This document shows, in pieces, positions 9,359-18,565 of a stretch of 64,000 nucleotides of DNA. A program made the position numbers and the translations under genes. The notes beneath the pieces are model-generated. The model made no database searches. It worked only from the letters and a program-made list of their open reading frames with translations, and had not been told where the DNA came from. Source of the stretch: Doryteuthis pealeii (taxonomy: Eukaryota; Mollusca; Cephalopoda; Myopsida; Loliginidae); contig CM042157.1 of assembly GCA_023376005.1 (NCBI GenBank), positions 91,526,445-91,590,444 of the forward strand, given 5' to 3'. Within the stretch, counting starts at the first letter, position 1; the number at the start of each line of letters is the position of its first letter.

Positions 9359-9402
<44 letters not shown>
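9318..9402. repeat. (TA)n and (TG)n microsatellites
   Basis: Short TA runs followed by a TG run ending at about 9401. Confidence 0.9.
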
Positions 9403-9404
<2 letters not shown>

Positions 9405-9497
9405 CTGTGGGCAGAAATAGATCTATAACCGTAAAATGTCCGATTTTTAAGCCTTTCTATTTACCAATTATATATATATATATATATACATATATAT

Positions 9498-9540
9498 GAG
9501 CGAAACTTTTAGTAGGTTTATCTGACTCATTATGTTTATC
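9498..9540 (+). ncRNA. 3' half of hammerhead-like element (palindrome family)
   Basis: GAGCGAAACTTTTAGTAGG and TTTATCTGACTCATTATG match the right arm of the palindrome at 1429-1465. Here the GTA|GG cleavage context is intact, but the CUGANGA half has been replaced by a TA array. It is a truncated family member. Confidence 0.6.
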
Positions 9541-9549
9541 TTTATATAC

Positions 9550-9555
9550 ACACAC

Positions 9556-9586
<31 letters not shown>

Positions 9587-9593
9587 ATATATA
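9550..9593. repeat. (TA)n microsatellite
   Basis: TA run with one phase change, next to the truncated hammerhead element. Confidence 0.9.
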
Positions 9594-9869
9594 GTCCGAC
9601 AGAATGATCTATTGGAACGTAAATTAAAAAAAAAAGCAAATGTATATCCTATTCGAAATTTAATTTAAAACAATATTTGACACTTTTAAAAAAATGTCCT
9701 CACTTTGTTGATTATATCGACCAAATGTTTGTCCTGGAGAGCTGTACACTCCTGAAGTCTCACCCGGAAGTTGCGCAGTCCTCACTTAGTCATTGCCCCT
9801 GACATTCAAGTGGTTTCATGACGAAGAAAATCTTTCCGTTCGTCAGTTGTGTGTGTGTGCGGCCTACGA

Positions 9870-10010
9870 TTAACGGCTTGAATCTTCAGGTATCCTAAGA
9901 GGATGTTATAACAAGGGGATAGGTCTGGTGAGACAACGCTCCCTGGGAAAAATGATCTCAGTACTTACATAGATGCTCTTGCCAGCTGAAAATTCATGGT
10001 TGGCGCTGTT
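9870..10010 (-). pseudogene. Mariner-type transposase C-terminal remnant
   Basis: The minus-strand frame reads SVVSPDLSPCYNILLGYLK then IQAVNRRPHTHN. This matches the conserved mariner segment around the third catalytic aspartate (PDLxPCDFFLWGYLK). The aspartate after PC is replaced by Y, so this copy lacks a key catalytic residue. An adjacent frame upstream (SWNSANHEFS) fits the GAPxH block, implying a frameshift. No intact terminal repeats could be placed. It is a decayed fragment. Confidence 0.6.
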
Positions 10011-10025
10011 CCAACTCCTAACCGC

Positions 10026-10027
<2 letters not shown>

Positions 10028-10074
<47 letters not shown>
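10028..10074. repeat. (TA)n microsatellite
   Basis: Pure TA run truncating the 5' side of the mariner remnant. Confidence 0.95.
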
Positions 10075-10076
<2 letters not shown>

Positions 10077-10269
10077 TGATTGCCGCTTCTTGACAGAATA
10101 AGGCCATTTCTACAAGTAGTTCAGTTTGAGAGCAGTTGTGAGTGCGCAGATGGCCCACGGGTCCAGCTTTTTTTTTTATTTTATTTTATTTTTTTAATTA
10201 TGTACCCTGTCACACATGTGAGACCCTCGACATACAGGCCCTGCCACACAGGTCAGAGTTCAATGTAGG

Positions 10270-10560
10270 AAATGTTTGCATGGTGTCCGTCATGTGTTGC
10301 TTCAGAATGGAGGGCTCTAGTCAACTTACCTCATACTTCTTACAGCTATCATCAGCCTGTCTTTCCATGAGGATGTGTATCCAGCCCACCCCCTTCTGTC
10401 AATTGGTCCTTATAGCTGAAACTGATTTCTGCAAGGGCATCGATGTCGGCCCCATATCGAAATGCTCCCCTGTCACAATACTAGTATGTAGTTTCCCAAT
10501 CTCTCAAGATCGGGAGGTGTCCAGACATTCCAGGAGGCTATTGTTAGCGTTGTTTTGTGT
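10270..10560 (-). pseudogene. LINE apurinic-type endonuclease domain remnant
   Basis: The minus strand encodes TIASWNVWTPPDLERLGNY. After a stop and frame changes it encodes DIDALAEISFSYKDQLTEGG and then WIHILMERQADDS. These line up with the start of the APE-like endonuclease of RTE-like LINEs: a WNVRTL block, then a DI.ALSETR block, then GYT.FWKGR. The catalytic E and surrounding residues are only partly kept. It probably belongs to the same LINE family as the C-terminal pieces at 5690, 11757 and 15822. It is clearly non-functional. Confidence 0.6.
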
Positions 10561-10701
10561 TGTAGTGTTTTGTTTTCAGCCCAGCTAATGTGGACATCCG
10601 TCGAAGCGATGGTTTCTGTCCAGCTTGATAGCTGATCCGGCATTTGTTTAGGTTATCTTTCCTAGACACTCCTCAAATGGCTGGGTGAACAGTGTTAACC
10701 A

Positions 10702-10720
10702 TATATATATATATATATAT
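10702..10720. repeat. Short (TA)n
   Basis: TA run immediately before the inverted hammerhead pair. Confidence 0.9.
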
Positions 10721-10738
10721 TTCGGCCTATTAGGCCTC
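10721..10738 (-). ncRNA. Partial inverted hammerhead half
   Basis: TTCGGCCTATTAGGCCTC is the exact reverse complement of GAGGCCTAATAGGCCGAA in the motif at 10760-10777. A truncated second copy therefore lies head-to-head with the full one. It resembles the palindromic arrangement at 1347-1450. Confidence 0.75.
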
Positions 10739-10751
10739 TTCCTATCTATAG

Positions 10752-10791
10752 CTGCTGATGAGGCCTAATAGGCCGAAATGTACATACAGAG
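10752..10791 (+). ncRNA. Hammerhead ribozyme motif (family 61 kb)
   Basis: CTGATGA (10755-10761), stem II GGCC/GGCC around TAATA, GAAA (10775-10778), stem III with ATG/CAT-type pairing, UA at the cleavage site, and CTG/CAG as stem I. The core is canonical with no extra base between the box and stem II. The following 140 bases match the minus-strand element at 61080-61230, so it is a dispersed family. No tRNA head survives at this copy. Confidence 0.8.
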
Positions 10792-10935
10792 ATTGATTTT
10801 TATCGATTGTTTAGCCTTACATTTGAATAGGTATGCCCGCCTAATTAATTAATTATTAATTAATTAACTTTCAAAATTTGGTACTACTTCAATTAAGCAC
10901 ATATTTCCCCAAAAAATTGTCAGCCATATCAAAAC
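10792..10935 (+). mobile_element. Body of hammerhead SINE, headless copy
   Basis: The sequence from GATTGATTTTT through TTACATTTGAATAGGTAT, TTAATTAATTATTAATTAATT and GGTACTACTTCAATTAAGCAC to TGTCAGCCATATCAAA is the inverse of 61080-61228. The tRNA-like head and left part of the hammerhead region were replaced by an inverted fragment and TA repeats. Confidence 0.7.
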
Positions 10936-11076
10936 ACATCGTTTGTGTATTTACTTCTCATACTGTCGTGTAGAAAAAGTCACTATAAGAGGAATATAAA
11001 CTACTTCTAAACAAAACGATAAATCTAGGAAAGTCCGGTTGACAGTCAGGGTTCGAATTACGCACATGGCGGTCTT

Positions 11077-11080
<4 letters not shown>

Positions 11081-11162
<82 letters not shown>
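11081..11162. repeat. (TA)n(TG)n microsatellite
   Basis: TA run followed by TG run, immediately upstream of a Penelope-type terminal repeat with the GAATCCGAC end motif. Confidence 0.95.
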
Positions 11163-11163
<1 letters not shown>

Positions 11164-11175
11164 CTTGAAAACAAT

Positions 11176-11420
11176 GGAAGTGAATCCGACAGAATCAAAT
11201 ATCAAACGTATTGCCCTCATGATGGCCGTTTTTCTGTATACTTAAAAAAAACTTTTTATATATTTTCTATTAATATCATTTTATTTTATTTTGTATCTAA
11301 AATAATAATAAATAGAATACAATGTGTACAAGAACATCCTCTCGGCCGAAACACGTGTCGGCATCTCATTAAAATTTGTTATCCCTTCAACATATTCTTT
11401 CCTTTATTTATTATTTTTTT
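11176..11420 (+). mobile_element. Penelope-type terminal repeat with hammerhead
   Basis: Opens with GGAAGTGAATCCGACAGAAT, the shared end motif, and then carries the hammerhead at 11212-11364. It continues to TTCAACATATTCTTTCCTTTATTTATT, as in the copies at 37.3 and 53.4 kb. No reverse transcriptase is present. The Penelope assignment is inferred from the hammerhead plus the inverted terminal-repeat organisation seen elsewhere in the window. Confidence 0.5.
11212..11364 (+). ncRNA. Hammerhead-like motif with expanded loop II
   Basis: Stem I TGCC/GGCA, CTCATGA (box with G5 changed to C), stem II GGCCG/CGGCC, GAAAC at 11348-11352, a two-base-pair stem III with loop ACGT, and cleavage triplet GTC. 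The two stem II strands are separated by about 105 bases that contain TTCTATTA.../...AATAATAAATAGAA, able to form a nested hairpin. The 52.9-kb and 37.1-kb copies have homologous insertions. The change at G5 probably inactivates this copy. Confidence 0.6.
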
Positions 11421-11421
11421 C

Positions 11422-11423
<2 letters not shown>

Positions 11424-11456
<33 letters not shown>
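11424..11456. repeat. (AC)n microsatellite
   Basis: Pure AC run at the end of the terminal repeat. Confidence 0.95.
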
Positions 11457-11458
<2 letters not shown>

Positions 11459-11713
11459 GAATTTGGTATCTCTCAAAAAATGAAAGTATTTACATCGGTC
11501 TTACCTCAACGACCTTGTCACACCGCTTGACTCTCCATATGTCAGATAATAGCTCAATTTCACAATATTTAAAATCACATACATGCCCCCACTCTAATTA
11601 CCGAAAAATCCTAACGGAAAATACACACATAGTGAACAAAGAAAAAAACCCTCCAAATACATGAAGCTCTATACATCAAACAATACAAACCATCCTTAAA
11701 TAAGATTAATTTC

Positions 11714-11716
<3 letters not shown>

Positions 11717-11752
<36 letters not shown>
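11717..11752. repeat. (TA)n microsatellite
   Basis: TA run that truncates the LINE fragment on its 3' side. Confidence 0.95.
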
Positions 11753-11755
<3 letters not shown>

Positions 11756-11756
11756 G

Positions 11757-11905
11757 TATAGAAGTTTTCTTGTGGGATATTGTTCCCACGGTTTGTTTGA
11801 GACCGCAACACGGCATTCTTGTGCAACTCCCATCTAGCTTATTCTCTGGGCGCTTCGTAAGGGTCCATGCGGTGCAGACGTACAGTAGTACTGATACAAC
11901 CGCCA
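11757..11905 (-). pseudogene. RTE-like LINE internal fragment
   Basis: The minus-strand frame includes LLYVCTAWTLTKRPENKLDG followed by SCTRM. It matches CTTWTLTKRLENELD and SCTRMLR of the longer copy at 15822. This is the thumb/post-RT part of the same LINE family. It is 5'-truncated and cut by the TA array, with no catalytic motif. Confidence 0.65.
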
Positions 11906-12298
11906 CTAAGCTTAGTAAATAATAACTTCCTGTATTTTTCATTATTTAAATGAGTTTTTAATTACAACATACAGAAGTAGATATTTTTTAAAAAGTATAT
12001 GAATATATTATGTTACTAATTTAAAAGCAATAAACTCCAGACTTTTTTTTTTTTTTTTTTAGCAGAGGAGCTACAAGGAGGGTAGCCATTGTTGGGTTGT
12101 GCTTACGGTATCAATTAGCCTAAATCAAACGCTGGGTGTAGTTAATAATCTGATGAGCATGTGATGTTGAGAGGAATTGGAATAACTCGTTTGGGAGCGG
12201 TTTTTTTTTTGTTTTTTTTTTTTTGCTTTGACCTTGTTTTTTTAAAAAATTTTTATTGGAATACAAATCCCCTTCAAAAATTATGAATTAACTTTTTC
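11906..12298. other. No recognisable feature
   Basis: AT-rich with T-tracts at 12042-12060 and 12202-12225. I see no element end apart from the MITE start at 12299. Confidence 0.35.
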
Positions 12299-12385
12299 GG
12301 ACCATATGACATTTAGGCACCCTTTTTGCGATCTCGATTCATAAGGACTTGTTTTTCATTTACACCGTCAACATCCGGTTGTTTG

Positions 12386-12420
12386 TTAGGGGTTAGGGTT
12401 AGGGTTAGAATTAGGGGTTA
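12386..12420. repeat. Interstitial telomere-like (TTAGGG)n
   Basis: TTAGGGG, TTAGGG, TTAGGG, TTAGAA and TTAGGGG units in the MITE centre. The orientation is inverted relative to the first MITE copy at 2920, as expected for the same element in the opposite orientation. Confidence 0.85.
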
Positions 12421-12425
12421 GTTTT

Positions 12426-12671
12426 CAGTCGGTAGAGCGTTCGGCTAGAGACCACAAGGTTCCTAGTTCGATACCGGTCCCCGCCAACTCAGCGTATGAG
12501 TAGCACAGGGATCTGTGCGGTAAAGTAAGGAGCTGATGGTAGGTGTGGCGCTCCGCCTCAGATGCAAAAACAATCTCCTTGGTCTAGCGCTAGTGAAAAG
12601 GGGATAGGCTCCTACGCTGATTGGCTGATACCGACATTAGGCCGCCCCGACGACTTTACTTACTTTACTTT
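12426..12671 (+). mobile_element. SINE-A copy 1 (tRNA-derived), nested in MITE
   Basis: The head has an A-box-like AGTCGGTAGAGCG and B box AGTTCGATACC (12465-12475), as in a tRNA. The body carries GGTAGGTGTGGCGCTCC and AATCTCCTTGGTCTAGCGC, and the tail ends in TTTACTTACTTTACTTTT. About 245 bp and full length. Nine further copies lie in the window, all on the plus strand. Confidence 0.9.
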
Positions 12672-12792
12672 TATAATTTAAAAAAACTCCAACAATCGTC
12701 TGTTAATAAACAACTGGATTTTGACGGTGTAAATGAAAAATATGTCCTTAAGAATCGAGATCGCAAAAGGGGTGCCTAAAGGTCATATGGTC

Positions 12793-13095
12793 CACTATTT
12801 CAAACAATGGCTGCTATTACGACGTAAATCCTCTTCAGCTACGAATTATAAATTGGTCGTTTTAAGTTGTAGTTACTTGCCTACCAGTCTTGATTCTCGA
12901 AGAAAGAGGATATTGGTCTCGCAGATCCATTACTACTGAATAGCGAATTCATGAGAAGGGTGGTTAAGTTTGGGGGGATTATGAGAAGGCTGGTATAGTT
13001 TGTGTGGCATTCTGGGAAGTGCTTTCTAGTTTATATTATATTAATTTTATGATTTGTTACTTTATAGCTTATATTACGTTTAGTTTATTCTAGTG
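12793..13095. other. No recognisable feature
   Basis: Unique-looking sequence of mixed composition, with no tRNA-like box, TIR or coding similarity. Confidence 0.3.
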
Positions 13096-13134
13096 ATTAT
13101 TATTATTATTATCATCATTATCATTATTATTATT
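13096..13134. repeat. (ATT)n tail of LINE
   Basis: ATT/ATC trinucleotide run marking the 3' tail of the minus-strand LINE at 13135-13932. Confidence 0.85.
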
Positions 13135-13206
13135 TACTCCTTTTGAGTTTTCACATCAGTGTTAGCTGATGGTCTTTCACTGGAGTCTGAGTGACAGCAA
13201 GTCTCC

Positions 13207-13930
13207 TCAGGTCTCCAGGACTCTTCTGAGTACTCTGGCAGATTGCAGCAGTGCAGTGTTCTGAATGGTTTCAATTCTTCCTCTGATTTCCAAACTTTCC
13301 AGACCCTTTTCCAATCCTTTTGGGACCGTTCCAAGTACACCAACTACAATTGGTATAACTTTCACTTTCATATTCCATAACTTTTTCAGTTCTCTGGCAA
13401 GGTCCAGATATTTGTCCATTTTTTCATTTTCCTTTAGCTTTACCCTGTGATCTGCTGGAACTGCAAAATCCACCAGTTGACAAGTTCTTTCTTTTTTGTT
13501 TATCAACACTAGGTCTGGTCTTCTTGCTGGGATAAGGTGATCCGTTTTTATTTCAAAGTCCCAAAGAATTTTATGTGTTTCGTTCTCAAGAACAGATTCT
13601 GGTTTATGCATATACCATTTTGTTGTATGGTCGAAATAAAATTTTTTGCATAATTCCCAGTGGATCACCTTCCCAACCCAGTCGTGTCTAGTTTTGTATT
13701 CCCGTTGTGCTAGTTTGTTACTATTACCACAAAGTCTACATTTACTATTTTGTTGGGTCTTATCAATTTTCGCTTTGATATAGTTTGTCCTTATGACATT
13801 ATTTTGTGCAGCAATTATTTATGATTCTGTTTCTCTTTTGAGGTTTCCTTTTCTTAACCATGTCCAAGTCTTTCCATGTGCAACCTCTTCGATTTGTCGT
13901 TTGAAGTGTCCATATAATTGTTTTTCGTCC

Positions 13931-13932
<2 letters not shown>
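13207..13932 (-). pseudogene. LINE polyprotein C-terminus with restriction-like endonuclease
   Basis: One minus-strand frame runs from DEKQLYGHFKRQIEEV through WTWLRKGNLKRETES, a stop (13819-13821), VIRTNYIKAKIDK and CRLCG. It then enters RRPDLVLINKKERTCQLVDF and AVPADHRVK, with KYLDLARELKKLW following. The PD-X(n)-D spacing and downstream K/Y resemble the restriction-like endonuclease of R2/NeSL/Dong-type LINEs. The zinc-knuckle part seems deleted: CRLCGNSNK runs directly into LAQREY, with no second Cys-His pair. The premature stop, that deletion and loss of the RT domain make it dead. The 3' UTR and ATT tail follow. Confidence 0.8.
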
Positions 13933-13973
<41 letters not shown>

Positions 13974-14040
13974 TCACTTCTGTGAATTCTTCACACCAGC
14001 ATAGCTGATGGCCTTTCACTGGAGTTTGAGTTGCTTTGGG
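13933..14040 (-). mobile_element. Short 3' end of the same LINE, second copy
   Basis: An ATT run at 13933-13973 is followed by TTCACTTCTGTGAATTCTTCACACC and CTGATGGCCTTTCACTGGAGTTTGAG. This matches the 3' UTR of the neighbouring LINE (13136-13190). It is a severely 5'-truncated insertion of about 70 bp plus tail, in the same orientation. Confidence 0.75.
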
Positions 14041-14622
14041 TTCACAAACGCGATTGATTTGTGAGTGCGTGCATATGCGTGTCTATGTGAGTGCTTGTGT
14101 GCGTGTATGTGTATATGTTTGTGTGTGGGGTGTTTGTTCAACCCCTCCACCACGGACTGGATGCGACGCAATGTTACATAATTGATGGGTTGCCTATCAA
14201 TTACAACAAGATAAGAAATCAACAAGAAACCCAAGACAAAGGATCATGAAGAAATTCCAGCCCAAGCCCAGATAGCAGTATACGTGTTTGTATAGCATTT
14301 AATTCTAAGACTAACATCAACAAATAAATGAATTAAGACTTAGTTTAATTCTAACAATTTATTATACAACAAATAAAACAATGACTAACAATATAAAGTC
14401 CTTCCTGTGTATAGAGTTAAGATTGAGAGACTTGCCGGCATGATGGAGAAGATATCTGGTATCTTAGCTATTTATTAGAGAGAATTACAGGTCGATGTCT
14501 CGTCGGAGCTGGTCCGGAATGTATCTGAAGGTTTTGGTATTTTGTACCAAAACTTCTGGGCTCATCACGTGATTGGTATATCCAATCACAGAAAGCCCCT
14601 CCCTCACTTTACCACATACATA
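14041..14622. other. No recognisable element; GT-rich patch
   Basis: A degenerate GTGTGTATGTG patch lies at about 14060-14130. The rest is unique-looking with no coding similarity that I recognise. Confidence 0.35.
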
Positions 14623-14833
14623 CTCAGTCGGTAGAGCGTTCGGCTAGAAACCACAAGGCTCCTAGTTCGATACCTTCCCTCGCCAACTCAGCGTATGATT
14701 AGCACAGGGATCTGTGCGGTAGAGTAAAGAGCTGGTGGTAGGCGTGGCGCTCCACCTCAGACGCGAAAACAATCTTGGTCTAGTGCTGATTGGCTGATAA
14801 CGACTTTAGGCCACCCTGACGACTTTATTTTTA
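14623..14833 (+). mobile_element. SINE-A copy 2
   Basis: A box AGTCGGTAGAGCG and B box AGTTCGATACC are both kept. The body has a short deletion near TTGGTCTAGTGC. It ends GACGACTTTATTTTTAC. Confidence 0.9.
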
Positions 14834-15042
14834 CAGATGGTTTAAATCCGGAATTTTTCCTTCTCCTAGAGCGGTTGTCATACCAAGGCGAAAGATCTCA
14901 GTTTGCTCATAGCTGAGGGAAGAAGAGACACAAGCTTTTCCCATGTGCATTAACACCAAAGGAAATACAAACAGCCCCGGCCAGGATTTGAACTTGGCCC
15001 GCCGACTCCATTTCCTACGAATATAGCCGTTACTTCACCCCC
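14834..15042 (-). mobile_element. SINE-B copy
   Basis: The reverse complement carries the body blocks CTCCTAGAGCGG and CATAGCTGAGG. At the far end is the tRNA-like head with GTTCAAATCC as B box and a mutated A box, running into poly-C and CT repeats at 15039-15061. Confidence 0.75.
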
Positions 15043-15355
15043 CCCCCTCTCTCTCTCTCTCTGCACATGTGTACGTGCGTGATTTAAAAAAAAATTCAAC
15101 CCGTATATCCGTGTCGTAAAAACAACAGTGTTTATAATAAAGACTTAAATTCTATTCACAGTTTATATGTGCAAAGCGATCAACTACTGACAATAGTCAA
15201 TATTGTTTGCGGCAGTGAGGGATTAGGGGTGGGAGGACAACTCAAAAATCAGATTAGGGTCCCTTAAAGATTTGTGCTTACCCTGAATACATACATACAT
15301 GTAGGATTACGTATTTAGTTTATAATTGTTTATGTGTTGGCTTATAGTCAGAACC
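15043..15355. other. No recognisable feature
   Basis: Unique-looking sequence with a short CT run at its start and a CATA run at about 15288-15300. Confidence 0.3.
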
Positions 15356-15479
15356 AGATCCGGGGCACTTTCTGGTTGGGGGGGGGGGGCTCAGGTTGAC
15401 TCAACATAGAAACTAAATCAGGTACATAAGAAATTAAAAAAATTAAGTAAAATTAATTTATTAAAAGAAAAAAGGGTAC

Positions 15480-15725
15480 TCTTCGCAGAGTTCCGTCCCG
15501 GCCTCCTGCTTCAAAAACCGCTAGCCGGTGGCTGCTGAAAAAAAATCAAAAACAAAAAAACAAAAAAAAACCAGCTAAGATTGAAGTCCGTAGCAGAAGT
15601 GGTGTCACTTGAAAAAAAAAAAAAAAAAAAAAACAAAAAAAAAAAAAAAAAAAAAAACAACCAACTTATGGCGTTTTTCCCGAAAACGGTTTTTTGAGGC
15701 AGGAACTCCGCGAATATACCCGAAA
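15480..15725. mobile_element. hAT-like foldback remnant with poly-A centre
   Basis: GTCCCGGCCTCCTGCTTC with AAAAACCGCTAGCCGG (15493-15528) is loosely mirrored by AAAACGGTTTTTTGAGGCAGGA (15680-15704). The middle is nearly pure A (15613-15657). A related block with GTCTCCTGCCTC and GGTGTCACTTGAAAA recurs at 16536-16622. Superfamily assignment is weak. Confidence 0.4.
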
Positions 15726-15821
15726 AAAAAGAATATAAATCAAGTCCCGAAGAAAACGTTCGATTTTATTTTTCTCCTTTATATTAGCAACACTTTTTCC
15801 AAGCCGTAGTTGTAAGTGTTA

Positions 15822-16190
15822 CTGTGTGGCTGCACCACCTGGACCCTGACGAAACGCCTAGAGAATGAGCTAGATTGAAGCTGCACAAGAATGCTGCGTG
15901 TAATCTTAAACAAATCGTGGAAACAACACCCTACAAGAAAGCTGCTGCATGGACACTTGCCCCCTATCGCATAAACCATCAGAGTGAGACGAATAAGACA
16001 TGCCAGACACTGCTGGAGAAGCAAGGACGAACTCATGTGATGTTCTCCAGCACATGGGAACGCCAGAGCGGGTCGTCCAGCAAAGACTTACATCGACCAG
16101 CTCTACGTGGATATTGGATGTTGCGTAGAGGACCTGTCGGAGGCAATGAATGACAGGGACGGTTGGCGAGAGATTGTCATAGATATCTGA
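15822..16190 (+). pseudogene. RTE-like LINE reverse-transcriptase C-terminal region
   Basis: One continuous frame of 123 codons reads LCGCTTWTLTKRLENELD, stop, SCTRMLRVILNKSWKQHPT and LHGHLPPIA. After a second stop it reads RHARHCWRSKDELM, and after a third stop HGNARAGRPAKTYIDQLYVD, GCCVEDLSEAMNDRDGW and REIVIDI, then stop. This is the post-polymerase tail typical of RTE-like LINEs. Three internal stops show it is a pseudogene, yet the frame is otherwise intact, so it decayed by point mutation. An ATG-repeat tail follows at 16203-16231. The 5' part is missing. Confidence 0.8.
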
Positions 16191-16202
16191 GCTACTAGCA
16201 TG

Positions 16203-16231
16203 CTATGATGATGATGATGATGATGATATTG
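16203..16231. repeat. (ATG)n tail of LINE
   Basis: ATG trinucleotide run 12 bases after the LINE stop codon; it is probably the element's microsatellite 3' tail. Confidence 0.85.
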
Positions 16232-16364
16232 ACTGAAAGAGTAACCTTTACTATATTTTTCAGTTTGTATTATTATACGACAAAATGATATAATTCGGTT
16301 AAATCGAACTTAACGGACCTAAATTCCACCATCGTGTCACTCTGCCGAAAGAACCCCCCCCCCA

Positions 16365-16670
16365 AAAAAAAAATCAGGGAATTAACCGAATTTAATGAAA
16401 TTTTCAGTGTTGATATATTAATGAATAAAAGATATAATGCACCAGTTATTTTATTTAAAAAACAAAGATACGTGGTTCAAAGTTAACTGACCTGAAAAAA
16501 TGTAAAATGTTTTGGTAATTTATGAGGAAGACCGTCCCAGTCTCCTGCCTCAAAAATTGCTACCCGGTCACTGCTGAAAAACCAACCCCAGCTACGTAGC
16601 CGAAGCGGTGTCACTTGAAAAAAACAATTCCCCCTGGAATGATGCACACCTGGTCGGGAACCCCTGGGTT
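16365..16670. mobile_element. Fragments of element G and a hAT-like remnant
   Basis: 16375-16520 matches part of the AT-rich TIR element G (TCAGGGAATTAACCGA, GTTGATATATTAATGAAT). 16530-16670 repeats blocks of 15490-15610 and ends GGTCGGGAACCCCTGGGTT, which read inversely resembles a hAT tip (AACCCAGGGGTTCCC). No coding capacity remains. Confidence 0.4.
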
Positions 16671-17610
16671 AAACAAAACAATCATTTTCTCACACTTGCA
16701 GTTGAAGAAAATAAATGTAGTAATAAAATAAAGTCTTTAGTCTTTAGACTCATAATTGTTTTTAAGTTGTGAGTAAAAGAATTCACTTGTAGCAATCATC
16801 TATTTATTCGAGAGTGACACACTAATTTGTTGGTCACATACCAATCTGTAATAAAAAGAATTAGCAGAGTAATTAAAAAAAACAAAAAAAAATGTCATCC
16901 ATACCATCGAAAAGGCAATGGTTGCGACTCAAAAGAATTGCCATCTGTAATACTGCTTGTTTCGGTCTTTGGACCTGGCAGATCAAAATAGACTGGAGGA
17001 TTAGGGACGATCGAGGACGATCGGGGACCCGTCTGTAGTGGGCGAGCTATGGTTTCGCCAACTAAAGGTTGTCTTCGTATGTTTTGTAGTTTTAGAAGGA
17101 ACAACCCGCCGCTAACATTTTTGTTGAATTGGAACAAACTTGGACACTTTGTAGCGCAAGGTTGTGTGTACGATGATATATCCTCAAGTGAATATATTCA
17201 TGCATATATTCTCTGTAGAAAATGTAATGGGAATTATCATCTGTGGGTCTGAATGATAAATAAGATATAGCTAGTAGAAATGGAAATGTAGACTTACGTG
17301 TCGAGCATGTTCTTGTGTGTCGTGTGACACGTGGTTGCTTGGGGCGCAAAGCCCCTTGTCATGTAAACGTGAGATGCTCTGTTACCTTTGTTGAGGCTAA
17401 ATGATGGAAGAAGGTTTGACTTTGCCGCTTCTTTTATATTGCTGTTCGCTACGCCACCGAGCGTCTACTGACAGGCCCAAGATAATTACCTCTCGTGTCC
17501 TCTAGTGTCAAAGAAGAGAACCGTTGTGAGAAATGTGATCCCCGCATGTCATTCAAACAACGCCTCCTCATTATAGAGGGTCGTGTATACGGTAAAATTT
17601 GCGTTAGCGC
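16671..17610. other. No recognisable element
   Basis: Mixed-composition unique sequence, including a somewhat GC-richer part at 16920-17130 and 17290-17580. Open frames on both strands are below 90 codons and resemble nothing I know. It could contain non-coding exons, but no splice context stands out. Confidence 0.3.
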
Positions 17611-17937
17611 AGTGATGCTGATAGCTTTTTAATTTAGTGCGTCCTGGGACGCATGGATTTGATTTGAATGAGTCCCTGGGAAATTTGATGGGTCCCAACT
17701 AAAGTTTCTTAATAAATTGTACAGTTTTTATTTATGAACAACTAAAGCCGTCTAACCCCTACCTTGTACCTCATACAGGTAATTCGTTTCCAAGAAAATA
17801 TTGAAATGTATTTATAGTAAGCTAGGAATGATGGGGAAGACCCCCCAAAGCACTGGCACGCATGGATACAATTTTCCTGCGATCTTTTAGACTTTTATGC
17901 GTCAGGGACGCAGGACGCGTACCTATCAGCATCTCTG
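17611..17937 (+). mobile_element. MITE-E copy 2
   Basis: Begins AGTGATGCTGATAGC and ends CTATCAGCATCTCTG. Interior landmarks CCAACTAAAGTTTCTTAATA and CTAACCCCTACCTTGTA agree with the other copies. Full length at about 327 bp. Confidence 0.9.
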
Positions 17938-18246
17938 GTTAGAGTCCGAGATTTTGAGGGTTAGTTTATGAGATAACCCATCATAGAATGCGACTTTGAG
18001 TCGTGTGCAAGGTCGGCTCATACTACCCCTCCTCCGACCGGGGAAGGGGCAAGCTTGTTTGAGGTCCCCGAAGGTTGAATTTTTCACATTCATATCAATA
18101 CAAATTAATTGTAGTAGAGTGGGAGTATCATTGATACGGGGGGGGGGGGGTCATGAGACCCCTAGCACCGACCCTGGTGTGTGCTACAAACTGGTACATT
18201 TACGGAATCGCAGTAAAAAATATATTGTCACATTTTTCTTTTTGTC
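17938..18246. other. No recognisable feature
   Basis: Unique-looking, with a poly-G run at about 18139-18150. No gene seen. Confidence 0.3.
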
Positions 18247-18247
18247 T

Positions 18248-18248
<1 letters not shown>

Positions 18249-18310
<62 letters not shown>
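18249..18310. repeat. (GA)n microsatellite with G-run
   Basis: Pure GA run followed by nine G residues, directly beside a minus-strand SINE-B 3' end. Confidence 0.95.
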
Positions 18311-18312
<2 letters not shown>

Positions 18313-18317
18313 TTGTT

Positions 18318-18560
18318 TTAAAAAGATTAGTGAAATAGATCACTAATTAGGACTGAACCTATTCTAGTAGTGACCACCCCAAGTGGAGTTTAACAGGTTT
18401 TAATTCAGAGTTTTCCTTCTCCTAGACTGGTTGCCTAACCAAGGTTAAAGAGTCAAGTTTGTCCTACTATTTACCCATAGCTGGAAGGAGAGTAATCGGT
18501 TTCATACCTTTCCCAAGAGTATTAGCGCTATGTGAACTGTATCTTCGTCCAGGATTTACA
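18318..18560 (-). mobile_element. SINE-B copy with alternate 3' end
   Basis: The minus strand ends with CACTACTAGAATAGG then AGTCCTAATTAGTGATCTAT, the same 3' extension as at 59205-59258 and 54590-54625. The body blocks CTCCTAGACTGGTTGCC and AAGGTTAAAGAG are present. The tRNA-like head is truncated at about 18560. Confidence 0.7.
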
Positions 18561-18565
18561 GTTCA

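Larger units (their letters stand above)
12299..12792. mobile_element. Telomere-repeat MITE, copy 2, split by a SINE
   Basis: The left end GGACCATATGACATTTAGGC is mirrored by GCCTAAAGGTCATATGGTCC at the right end. Inner arm segments (ACACCGTCAACATCCGG and the inverse GATTTTGACGGTGT) also pair. Next to the left arm is a TTAGGG/TTAGGGG array (12386-12420). A SINE-A copy occupies about 12426-12671, so the MITE is older than this SINE insertion. Confidence 0.85.

Noticed and set aside
10142..10588. 148-codon plus-strand frame
   Set aside because: The opposite strand carries the recognisable LINE endonuclease remnant, so this is a shadow frame.
12426..12500. Possible functional tRNA gene
   Set aside because: A and B boxes are present but no acceptor or anticodon stem closes, and ten copies carry the same SINE body.
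15875..16153. 92-codon plus-strand frame
   Set aside because: It is a shifted frame over the LINE C-terminal region; the matching frame is the one starting at 15822 with three stops.
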